A stretch of DNA of 64,000 nt. Source: JANXUR01 sp038229415 (GTDB taxonomy: Bacteria > Acidobacteriota > Terriglobia > Terriglobales > Acidobacteriaceae). The stretch covers positions 1 to 64,000 of the forward strand of contig JBBROM010000013.1 of NCBI GenBank assembly GCA_038229415.1, given 5' to 3'. Below are positions 47,770-55,330 of this stretch, piece after piece (the first letter of the stretch is position 1; each line of letters begins with the position of its first letter). Below the pieces are notes generated by a model. It searched no databases, was not told where the DNA came from, and saw only the letters and a list, made by a program, of their open reading frames with translations. The position numbers and the translations under genes are program-made.

Positions 47770-47970
47770 ATGAATTGGGATCAGATGGAAGGCAAGTGGA
47801 AGCAGATGCAGGGCTCCGTGAAACAGCAATGGGGCATGCTCACCGATGATGATTTGGACGTGATCTCCGGGAAGAAGGATGTGCTGGTAGGTAAGCTCCA
47901 GGAGCGCTACGGCATCACGAAAGAGAAAGCGCACGAAGAGATAAATAGTTGGAAGGCGTCTGTCGCATAA
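47770..47970 (+). CDS. CsbD-family stress protein
   Basis: A 66-residue protein, MNWDQMEGKWKQMQGSVKQQ followed by WGMLTDDDLDVISGKKDVLV. This matches CsbD (YjbJ) proteins, whose W.....G..K...G..K..WG.LTDDDL..I.G....L.G..Q..YG pattern is well kept. CsbD proteins are general-stress or envelope-stress induced and of unknown mechanism. A hairpin stands before it and another after it (47987-48028), so it is monocistronic. Confidence 0.93.
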   Translation: MNWDQMEGKWKQMQGSVKQQWGMLTDDDLDVISGKKDVLVGKLQERYGITKEKAHEEINSWKASVA

Positions 47971-47986
47971 GACAATCCGAGTTTAG

Positions 47987-48028
47987 AGGCATTTGGACTA
48001 CTCAGGAATTCCTGGTGGTCCAAACGCC
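47987..48028 (+). terminator. Hairpin terminator after the CsbD gene
   Basis: An interrupted 12-bp stem (aggcatttggac with gtccaaacgcct, one mismatch) encloses an inner perfect palindrome caggaa/ttcctg. It begins 16 bases after the csbD stop. No clear T tract. Confidence 0.6.
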
Positions 48029-48149
48029 TTAGCCAAGGCAACTGGCGATAAGTGCCTACTTACCGCCAGTTCCGGTGATCAGAAGTTTAGTGCCTTTTCA
48101 GTCAATACGGTACAGGCCCCAGCGCTTTTAGCCATGCTGGGATCTTAGT

Positions 48150-48296
48150 TTAGACGACTCGCCGTCCACTCACCAGGTTGATCACCAAGACCACCAGTGC
48201 GACGACTAAAAGCAAATGGATCAAGCCTCCGGCTATATGGAAGCTGAACCCCAGAAGCCACAACACTAAAAGAACAACAAATATAGTCCAAAGCAT
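48150..48296 (-). CDS. lmo0937-family small membrane protein
   Basis: A 48-residue protein on the minus strand, MLWTIFVVLLVLWLLGFSFH then IAGGLIHLLLVVALVVLVIN and LVSGRRVV. This matches the lmo0937-type family (ML.TI..ILLVLWLLGL......GG.IH.LLV.A.V....RL..GR). It has two hydrophobic segments. AGGGAG is about eight bases before the ATG. Such proteins are often found near CsbD and other general-stress genes, as here. Role unknown; probably a stress-linked membrane peptide. Confidence 0.85.
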   Translation of the reverse strand: MLWTIFVVLLVLWLLGFSFHIAGGLIHLLLVVALVVLVINLVSGRRVV

Positions 48297-48574
48297 GGAT
48301 ATTCTCCCTGGTCAGTTGGGTTAAAGTGAACGCTCGCTTCGGTATTCAGTCCATTGATCCGCAGCTTGTTTTTGGTCCGCCCGTTGTGACTCTGCAATTC
48401 TGCAACATCTCCGTTTATAAAGCTGTGCACTTTAGAACAGCTATTTCTGAGTGCCCAAACGATTATAAAGGGAGAGATGAGCAATCCTTCTCACTCTTTT
48501 GGGTCACCTGAGCTAAGTCAGTCCACCCGAATGTTGTCTTCTCTTAGGTTTCACCGCTCCTAAAGGAACAATTT

Positions 48575-49279
48575 ATGAAGAAAATGATGTCACTGTTGTT
48601 GATGAGTGCTGTAGGACTAATGGGAACGTACGCATTTGCAGGCTCCGCCCGCCAGGACTCGGTGGAGCGTTTGCAATCTTCCGTTGACGTTCTGCATGAG
48701 ATCATGGGCACGCCCGACAAAGGCATTCCGGAAGAAGTGCTGAGCAACGCGAAGTGCATCCTCGTGGTTCCTGATTTGGTTAAGGGGGGCTTCATCTTTG
48801 GCGCCAAGCACGGCCGCGGAGTCGCTTCCTGCCGCACAGCTACGGGCTGGAGTGCGCCTGCGTTCGTCTCAGTAGGCGGCGGCAGCTGGGGATTGCAGAT
48901 TGGCGTCGAAAAGGTTGATCTGGTCATGCTGGTTATGAACAATCAAGGCTTTCAGCACCTGCTTTCCAGCAAGTTTGCGCTCACTGGCGAAGGCTCGGTA
49001 GCAGCAGGTCCAGTGGGGCGTCATGCCTCCGCAGGAACCGATTGGAAGCTGAACACAGAGATGCTGACTTATTCGCGATCCAAAGGCGTGTTTGCCGGGC
49101 TGACGCTGGAAGGGGCAGTCATCCAGCAAGATGACGACTCCACACGGGCCATTTACGGCAGGCGGGTTGGGTTTCGCTCAGTCCTGTCGGGTAAAACCTC
49201 AACCCCAGCCAGTGCGGATGCATTTGTAAAAGCGGTTGCTGGTGCAGGCATGCAGGCCAAGGTTTCGGATGCCAAGTAA
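48575..49279 (+). CDS. SYLF-domain (YSC84-like) lipid-binding protein
   Basis: A 234-residue exported protein with a signal peptide (MKKMMSLLLMSAVGLMGTYA, then FAGS) and a SYLF domain. Segments seen are LSNAKCILVVPDLVKGGFIF, GAKHGRGVASCRT, GGGSWGLQIGVEKVDLVMLV, RHASAGTDWKLNTEMLTYSR and KGVFAGLTLEGAVIQQD. SYLF proteins bind membranes and phosphoinositides in eukaryotes; in bacteria they are periplasmic and of unknown role. AAGGA stands ten bases before the ATG. It follows CsbD and the lmo0937-type gene in the probable stress cluster. Confidence 0.9.
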   Translation: MKKMMSLLLMSAVGLMGTYAFAGSARQDSVERLQSSVDVLHEIMGTPDKGIPEEVLSNAKCILVVPDLVKGGFIFGAKHGRGVASCRTATGWSAPAFVSVGGGSWGLQIGVEKVDLVMLVMNNQGFQHLLSSKFALTGEGSVAAGPVGRHASAGTDWKLNTEMLTYSRSKGVFAGLTLEGAVIQQDDDSTRAIYGRRVGFRSVLSGKTSTPASADAFVKAVAGAGMQAKVSDAK

Positions 49280-49321
49280 GGCAGCAACTAGCTGACTGGG
49301 AACAGTCTACGGAGCCGGCTC

Positions 49322-49348
49322 CGGGGCGGAAGCGAGACAACCGCCCCG
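49322..49348 (+). terminator. Hairpin after the SYLF gene
   Basis: An 8-bp stem, cggggcgg at 49322-49329 with ccgccccg at 49341-49348, 43 bases after the SYLF stop and directly before the alpha-galactosidase start. It has no T tract and could also lie in the leader of the next gene. Confidence 0.5.
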
Positions 49349-49352
49349 AGGA

Positions 49353-51593
49353 ATGTTAGCATACGGCGCTATGACGAATTTCCTGAAAAGATTGGCTTCG
49401 ATGCTGTGCCTGATTGTGCTGCTGCTCACAGTCTCGTCAGTGGCGCAGACTGGGCAAGTGCTCCGGCTGGATGGCGGCAATACCACCTACGCGTTTGGCG
49501 TGAATGAGCGGGGCGAGTTGCAGCCGCTGTATTGGGGCGGACGGCTCAGTGTGCACGACAGCATCCCTGCGGCGCATTCTCTTCCTGAGATGGCCTCGTT
49601 CGATTCTCCTTCGACTACCACACCACAGGAATATGCGAGCTGGGGCGCTGGACTCTACACCGAGCCCGCGCTCAAAGTCACGTTTGCGGACGGCAATCGC
49701 GATCTGGTACTGCACTTTGTGAAAGCGACGCAGCAGACTTCGCAAGCAACCGAAATTTTGCTGAAGGATATTTCGCGCGAGATTTACGTCACTCTGCGCT
49801 ACTCCATAGATCAGGCGACCGGCATTCTGGCGCGCTCGGCGAGCATTGAGAACCGCGAGAAGCAGCCCGTGGTTGTTGAGCAAGCCGCAGCGGCGCAATG
49901 GACTCTGCCTGGGGCCCGTTACACGTTAAGTTACTTGACAGGTCGCTGGGCGGGCGAGTGGACGCTGAATCAGGAAGCGATTCAGAACGGCTCACGGGTG
50001 CTGGAGAGCCGGCGCGGCAGTACCGGTCACCAGGCGAATCCGTGGTTTGCGATTTCGCGTGATGCCAGCCAAGGTGCGTCCGGAGCTACGGCAGCGGAAG
50101 AGGAACACGGCGAAGTCTGGTTCGGCGCGCTGGCCTGGTCGGGCTCGTGGCGCATTACGGTGGAGCGCACGCAGCTCGACGAAGTGCGGGTGACCGGCGG
50201 GTTTAATCCGTTTGATTTTGCCTACACCTTGAAGCCGGGCGAGACGCTGGAGACGCCGATTTTTTATGGCGGGTATTCCGCTCACGGTCTGGGCGGCGCG
50301 TCGCGCCTACTGCATCGCTTTGAGAATGCACACATTCTGCCGCAGGCTCCTGACCCCAAGCCGCGTCCTGTAATTTACAACTCGTGGGAAGCCACGGAAT
50401 TCAACGTGGATGAACCGGGCCAGGTCGCTCTCGCAGAAAAAGCAGCGTCCATTGGCGTGGATCGCTTTGTGATGGATGACGGCTGGTTTGGCCAACGCAA
50501 GACGGATCACGCCGGACTGGGCGACTGGTACGTGAATCCCCAGAAGTTCCCCAACGGCTTGAAGCCGCTGATTGATAAAGTCCACGCACTCGGCATGGAT
50601 TTCGGCCTGTGGGTGGAGCCGGAGATGGTGAATCCGGATTCGGATCTGTATCGCAAGCATCCCGATTGGGTGTTGAATTTTCCGGGGCGTCCGCGACTGG
50701 AATCGCGCAATCAGATGGTGCTGAACCTGGCGCGTCCGGATGTGCGTGAGTATGTTGCAGGATTCCTGGACAAGATTCTCTCCGAGAACGACATCGCGTT
50801 TTTGAAATGGGACTACAACCGTAACTGGTCCGAACCCGGCTGGGATCAAGTACCCATCGCCGAGCAAAAACACGTGTATATCGAATTCATCCGCAACCTA
50901 TATTCGATCCTCGCTGAGTTGCGAAAGAAACATCCGAAGGTGGAGATTGAATCGTGCTCGGGTGGTGGCGGGCGGGTGGATCTCGGCATTTTGCACTACA
51001 CGGATGAAGTTTGGCCGTCCGATAACACCGATCCCTTTGACCGGCTGGTGATGCAGGATGGATTCACCTATGGCTACACCCCGCAGATCATGCTGGCGTG
51101 GGTCACGGATTCGCCACACTGGCTGAATCATCGCGCTACTTCTCTCAACTATCGGATGTTGAGTTCGATGCAGGGATCGTTGGGCATTGGGGCGAACCTG
51201 AAGAACTGGACGACGGAAGACTTTGCGACAGCGAAGCGGTTGATTGCGGCCTATCATTCGGTGCAAAAGACGATTGTGCGCGGCGACTTGTATCGGCTGA
51301 TTTCGCCACGTGACGGCAGCAAGTTTTCGGCGACGGAGACAGTTGCCGCCGATAAGAGTCAGGCGGTGGTGTTTGCGTTTGCAAATGCGACCACGGAAGG
51401 CCGAGGATTTCCGCTACTGCAACTGGAGGGACTCGACGCGGCGGCGCAATATCGGCTGACGTGGATTGATGGCACCGCGGGGCCGGGAACGCCAGAGGTT
51501 GCGTCAGGTGCCTGGTGGATGCATCACGGGCTACAACTGGGGCTACGCGGAGACTATCAGGCTGCTGGTCTGCGATTGGACCGGCAGCCCTAA
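49353..51593 (+). CDS. Alpha-galactosidase, GH36 family, exported
   Basis: Releases terminal alpha-galactose from oligosaccharides. The 746-residue product has a signal peptide (MTNFLKRLASMLCLIVLLLT) and an N-terminal beta-supersandwich. The (beta/alpha)8 barrel carries the nucleophile D487 in KWDYNRNW and acid/base D557 in VWPSDNTDPFDR, with the SCSGGGGRVDLGIL loop between them. Length is normal. The start at 49353 or the ATG at 49371 (MTNFLK) are both possible; the signal peptide fits either. It converges on the YVTN gene three bases after its stop. The secretion signal suggests use of plant or microbial galactosides outside the cytoplasm. Confidence 0.93.
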   Translation: MLAYGAMTNFLKRLASMLCLIVLLLTVSSVAQTGQVLRLDGGNTTYAFGVNERGELQPLYWGGRLSVHDSIPAAHSLPEMASFDSPSTTTPQEYASWGAGLYTEPALKVTFADGNRDLVLHFVKATQQTSQATEILLKDISREIYVTLRYSIDQATGILARSASIENREKQPVVVEQAAAAQWTLPGARYTLSYLTGRWAGEWTLNQEAIQNGSRVLESRRGSTGHQANPWFAISRDASQGASGATAAEEEHGEVWFGALAWSGSWRITVERTQLDEVRVTGGFNPFDFAYTLKPGETLETPIFYGGYSAHGLGGASRLLHRFENAHILPQAPDPKPRPVIYNSWEATEFNVDEPGQVALAEKAASIGVDRFVMDDGWFGQRKTDHAGLGDWYVNPQKFPNGLKPLIDKVHALGMDFGLWVEPEMVNPDSDLYRKHPDWVLNFPGRPRLESRNQMVLNLARPDVREYVAGFLDKILSENDIAFLKWDYNRNWSEPGWDQVPIAEQKHVYIEFIRNLYSILAELRKKHPKVEIESCSGGGGRVDLGILHYTDEVWPSDNTDPFDRLVMQDGFTYGYTPQIMLAWVTDSPHWLNHRATSLNYRMLSSMQGSLGIGANLKNWTTEDFATAKRLIAAYHSVQKTIVRGDLYRLISPRDGSKFSATETVAADKSQAVVFAFANATTEGRGFPLLQLEGLDAAAQYRLTWIDGTAGPGTPEVASGAWWMHHGLQLGLRGDYQAAGLRLDRQP

Positions 51594-51596
51594 ACC

Positions 51597-52625
51597 CTAT
51601 TTGCTGACGACGGCGATGCCCCAGGGGCCGTCGCCAGCTTTGACTTTTTTCACCAGCGTGTTGGTGGTGGCGTCCACGATGGAGACGTCGCCTGAGGGGC
51701 CGTTGGCGGTGTAGAGCATTTTGCCATCGGCGGAGAGTGCAATGCCCCACGGGCGCTCGCCGACTTCGATGGATGCGTTGACTTTGTTAGTGGCGGTGTC
51801 GAGCACAAAGACCTTGTGGCCGCGCCCGCTGGTGACGTAGAGTTTGCTGGCATCAGGCGAGAGTGCCAGGCCCATGGGCTTGATGACGCCGTGATCGCCG
51901 AGTGTGATCGTTTGTGAAACTTCCTGTTTGGCTAGGTCAATCACCACAAGCGAGCCGTCATTTTCTGCGGTCACATAGGAGCGAGCGCCATCCGGCATAA
52001 AGACGATGGACCGCGGGCGACGGCCTACCTTGATCGTCTTGCTGATCTTCGTGGTCGCGATGTCAATGACGGCGAGGGTGCCTTCGCCTTCGGAGGTCAC
52101 GTAGGCGAATTTACCGTCCGGGCTGATCTTCACACCTTCGGGCTCTTCGCCGACGGGAATTGAGTGCGTCACTTTGCCGGAAGTGACGTCTACGAAGCTG
52201 GCGCTGGAGTCGTCTTCATTGGAGACGATGATGGTCTTGCCGTCGCTGGTGATGTCGAAGTTTTCGGGGTCGGAGCCGGAGGGGATGACTCGAACAAGTT
52301 TATTCTGTAGCACGTCAATCACACCGATGCCGTCGGCGCTCTTGTCGGGCGGAGGCAGTTTGCTCTCGTCCACTCCGGGTGGCGCGTAGGGTGAGCCGGT
52401 GAGGGCCACGTAGAGAAACTTGTGGTCAGGGCTGGCGTGGATGCCGCGCGGGCGCTTGCCCAGATGCAGCGTGGCGACGACTTCGAGGGTTGTCGAATCA
52501 ATTTCGGTGAGGTCGCCCGAGCGCTCATTGGTGACGTAGATGAGGGGAGGGGTAGCAGCTTGTGCGACCGACATTAAAGCCAAAACGGCGAAGATTGCGA
52601 AGGACGAGGTTGTCAGATACTTCAT
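51597..52625 (-). CDS. Exported YVTN-repeat beta-propeller protein
   Basis: A 342-residue exported protein with a signal peptide (MKYLTTSSFAIFAVLALMSV, then AQAAT). Seven YVTN-type repeats follow, e.g. PPLIYVTNERSGDLTEIDST, LYVALTGSPYAPPGVDES, FAYVTSEGEGTLAVIDIATT, RSYVTAENDGSLVVIDLAKQ, LYVTSGRGHKVFVLDTATN and MLYTANGPSGDVSIVDATTN. Such propellers commonly accompany PQQ-dependent alcohol or glucose dehydrogenases, and one is encoded at 55331-57430. A direct link is not proven. Single gene on the minus strand. Confidence 0.85.
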   Translation of the reverse strand: MKYLTTSSFAIFAVLALMSVAQAATPPLIYVTNERSGDLTEIDSTTLEVVATLHLGKRPRGIHASPDHKFLYVALTGSPYAPPGVDESKLPPPDKSADGIGVIDVLQNKLVRVIPSGSDPENFDITSDGKTIIVSNEDDSSASFVDVTSGKVTHSIPVGEEPEGVKISPDGKFAYVTSEGEGTLAVIDIATTKISKTIKVGRRPRSIVFMPDGARSYVTAENDGSLVVIDLAKQEVSQTITLGDHGVIKPMGLALSPDASKLYVTSGRGHKVFVLDTATNKVNASIEVGERPWGIALSADGKMLYTANGPSGDVSIVDATTNTLVKKVKAGDGPWGIAVVSK

Positions 52626-52936
52626 AACTGCATTTTAACAAGTACGTGGCGGGGCTTCTGTTTTGTGAGCTGGTGTCAGTCGTCCTTTCAGGACTTGAGC
52701 CTTCCACGGTGGCTTTCCCGGCACTCCGCTGCGCTCCGTACCGGGCTAACTTCGGATTGTGCCTTCGGCACGTGGCGCGTTCCGGGTGCTGGCACGTGGT
52801 GTACATTGGACGATTTCGTCGGCGGTAGGGTGAAGCGGAATTGAAGTCCGGTCGGTGTAGGGACCTTCGACTTCGCACGACTCCGCGCATGCGCGGATTC
52901 GTGCTGCGCTCAGGATGACACGGGTGGGGCTGATCC
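52626..52936. other. Repeat-bearing intergenic region
   Basis: No gene is evident in 311 bases. The part at 52675-52800 contains several small hairpins: cctttcagg, a cccggcactccg...ccgtaccggg pair and gtgccttcggcac. This recalls the repeats that accompany REP-associated transposases in acidobacteria. Positions 52861-52919 (ggaccttcgacttcgcacga ... gcgctcaggatgac) are a further copy of the dispersed palindromic repeat. Confidence 0.45.
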
Positions 52937-54280
52937 CTAGGTTTCTTCCGGCACGTCGAAGTTCACCAAATTGCTGCGGAAGCCGCGCGTCTTCCATGCG
53001 CCGTAGGCGATGCCAGCCAGCATCCAGATGCCTCCGTATAGTTTGGCGGCGTCACTCAGGTTGATCCACAGGATGAAACAGATGATGAAGCCGAGCAGCG
53101 GCGGAAAGAAGTGCGTCATTTGCTTGCGCTCCGCGCGAACGAAATAGCGCACGAACGCCGCAAGGTTCACTCCCATAAAGGCGATGAGGGCACCGAAGTT
53201 CAGCATCTCCGCGCCACGTTCGTAGCTGATGAGGAATGCGCCGAGCAAGGCGATGATGCCCACGAAGATGACGTTGTTACGAGGCACGCGGCGTACAGGA
53301 TCCACCGCGCCAAAGAATTTGGCGGGCAGCGCACCGCTGCGTCCCATACCGAAGAGCAGACGGGCTGCGCCCAGTTGTGCGCCCATGCCAGAGCCAAAGT
53401 TGGCGACAAGCAGGGTGAGATTCATCACCGCGAAAAACCAAAGGCCAGCCGCGCGGCCAGCGACGTGCACGAAAGCGGTGTCTACCATCGCTGCTGAAAA
53501 AGGCTCTCGCGCGGGCCAAATCAGTTGCGCGACGTAGACTTCTGCCGCAGACAGTAGTCCGATGATGAGGCAGGTATAGACCGTCGCCAGAAAGATGTTG
53601 CGGCGGGGATTTTGCGCCTCTTCCGAGAGCGTAGAGATGCCGTCGAAGCCGATGTAGGAGAGGACAGCGATAGAGGTTCCACCAAGAATCGCTTTGGTGC
53701 TGAAGGTGAGCGGATCGAAAAACGGGCGAGTGAAATCGGCGAGGGTCTGATGCTGTCCAAAAAGGTAGCGCCCCGCTAGCACAAAAAACAACACTACCAC
53801 GGCGCCCATTACAGCGGCCAACAGCGTATTGATGCGCGCGGACGCCTTGACGCCGCGCAAGTTGAGACCCGTGAATAGCAGGAAGAAGAAGATAGCCCAA
53901 GCCGCATACGGCACTTGCGGCACAAAATTGATGGCCGCTTGACTGCACCAGATGATGCAGATGAGCGGGTTGAGGATGTAGTCCATCACCATGCTCCAGC
54001 CGGCGATATAGCCTGCAGCGGGATGGAGTTCGCAGCCGACATAGGTAAACGCCGAACCGGCGCTGGGGTAAGCGCGGGCCATGCGGCCGTAACTCATGGC
54101 GGTGAATAACATGGCCACCATGGCAATCAGAATCGTGGTGACGACGTGTCCCTGCCCCTTGTTGCTCAGCACGCCAAACACGCCCATGGGCGCAGTTGGT
54201 TGAATCACGATGATGCCGTAGAGGATGAGATCCCACAGAGTGAGCGAGCGGCGAAGGGCTTGGGCGGAAGTCTCAGGCAT
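52937..54280 (-). CDS. APC-family amino acid / polyamine permease
   Basis: A 447-residue transporter with twelve hydrophobic segments. The N-terminal LTLWDLILYGIIVIQPTAPM and the sequence FGVLSNKGQGH are typical of APC transporters; YPSAGSAFTYVG follows in span 2 and 3. ILGGTSIAVLSYIGFDGIST then LSEEAQNPRRNI marks the middle of the protein. The substrate cannot be deduced by eye; amino acid or polyamine exchange are possible. It is alone on the minus strand, followed by a repeat region and preceded by an upstream gap of about 110 bases. Confidence 0.9.
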   Translation of the reverse strand: MPETSAQALRRSLTLWDLILYGIIVIQPTAPMGVFGVLSNKGQGHVVTTILIAMVAMLFTAMSYGRMARAYPSAGSAFTYVGCELHPAAGYIAGWSMVMDYILNPLICIIWCSQAAINFVPQVPYAAWAIFFFLLFTGLNLRGVKASARINTLLAAVMGAVVVLFFVLAGRYLFGQHQTLADFTRPFFDPLTFSTKAILGGTSIAVLSYIGFDGISTLSEEAQNPRRNIFLATVYTCLIIGLLSAAEVYVAQLIWPAREPFSAAMVDTAFVHVAGRAAGLWFFAVMNLTLLVANFGSGMGAQLGAARLLFGMGRSGALPAKFFGAVDPVRRVPRNNVIFVGIIALLGAFLISYERGAEMLNFGALIAFMGVNLAAFVRYFVRAERKQMTHFFPPLLGFIICFILWINLSDAAKLYGGIWMLAGIAYGAWKTRGFRSNLVNFDVPEET

Positions 54281-54390
54281 AGGGACTCAACTTCAATTGA
54301 AACGTTTAAGTAATGAGCGAAATCGCGATTCCCATCGTATCACTTGCTCTTCCGCAATCAGCAAAAGCGGTGCGGTTTTGTTCGGCGATC

Positions 54391-55251
54391 TTACTGAAAC
54401 GTGTTGCAGGCCTGTACCGTGCCCTCGGTGAATCCCTTTTGGAACCATTGCACTCGCTGCGCAGAAGAGCCGTGAGTGAAGGTCTCCTGATTCACGGAAT
54501 GGCCCGCGGACTTCTGTAAGCGGTCATCACCGACAGCGGCGGCGGCATTCAAGCCGGCTTCCACGTCCCCGCTTTCGAGGATGTTGCGCTGCTGCGTGGA
54601 ATGTCCCCAGACGCCAGCGAAGCAATCGGCTTGCAGTTCGAGCCGAACCGAGAGTGCATTGGCCTGACTCGGGTTCGCCTCCTGCATCTGGCGAACCTTC
54701 TGTTCGATTCCCATCAGGCTTTGCACGTGGTGGCCGATCTCATGGGCGAGCACGTAGGCTTGCGCGAACTCGCCGGGCGCGCCGAAGCGGCGTTTGAGCT
54801 CTTCGTAGAAACCTAGATCGAGGTAGACCTTGTGGTCGCCGGGGCAATAGAACGGGCCGGACGCTTCATCGGCGGTACCGCAGGCGGAAGGGTAATGATC
54901 GCGGAAGAGAACAAGCTTGGTGTCGCGATACTGCGGGCCCAGGGTCTGCCGCCACGTGTTTTGCACGTCGTCAAGCACAAACGAAACGAACTGCACCTCG
55001 CGCTGTTCGTTGGGATCGGATGATGCGGGGGTGCCCGCAGTCTGGCTGCTGTAGGCGGGCGCGCTGGTGACTCCGCCTTGGCCGACCATCGAGAGGAAGT
55101 CGCGCTTGAAGACGACGCTGAGGACGATAAGGATGAGAATGCCGCCAATGCCGAGATGCGGCGCGCCAAACTGGAATCCACCGCCGCCCCCACCGCTATT
55201 CCCGCGTTCATCTTCAACGTTTGAACTTTCATCGCCCGGCGTCCAACGCAT
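54391..55251 (-). CDS. Neutral zinc metallopeptidase (YpfJ/KPN_02809 family)
   Basis: A 286-residue membrane-anchored protein. A charged N-terminus with a Gly-run (MRWTPGDESSNVEDERGNSG) is followed by one hydrophobic span (IGGILILIVLSVVFKRDFLS). A periplasmic domain then has the zinc motif HEIGHH (H170, E171, H174) and ALSVRLELQADCFAGVWGH. This order is diagnostic of the family. Two cysteine-bearing loops (ACGTADEASGPFYCPGD) precede the active site. The role in bacteria is unknown. It lies between the APC permease and PQQ dehydrogenase genes. Confidence 0.9.
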   Translation of the reverse strand: MRWTPGDESSNVEDERGNSGGGGGGFQFGAPHLGIGGILILIVLSVVFKRDFLSMVGQGGVTSAPAYSSQTAGTPASSDPNEQREVQFVSFVLDDVQNTWRQTLGPQYRDTKLVLFRDHYPSACGTADEASGPFYCPGDHKVYLDLGFYEELKRRFGAPGEFAQAYVLAHEIGHHVQSLMGIEQKVRQMQEANPSQANALSVRLELQADCFAGVWGHSTQQRNILESGDVEAGLNAAAAVGDDRLQKSAGHSVNQETFTHGSSAQRVQWFQKGFTEGTVQACNTFQ

Positions 55252-55330
55252 AGTCGTCTCTCCAAGTCGTTACAAGTCGTCGCAAATAGATAAGCGTCGC
55301 GAGAACATTCTAACCGACGGAGTTCGTGTG

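Noticed and set aside
52646..52828. 60-residue plus-strand open frame in the repeat region
   Set aside because: It is made of small hairpin repeats and has no domain or ribosome binding site.
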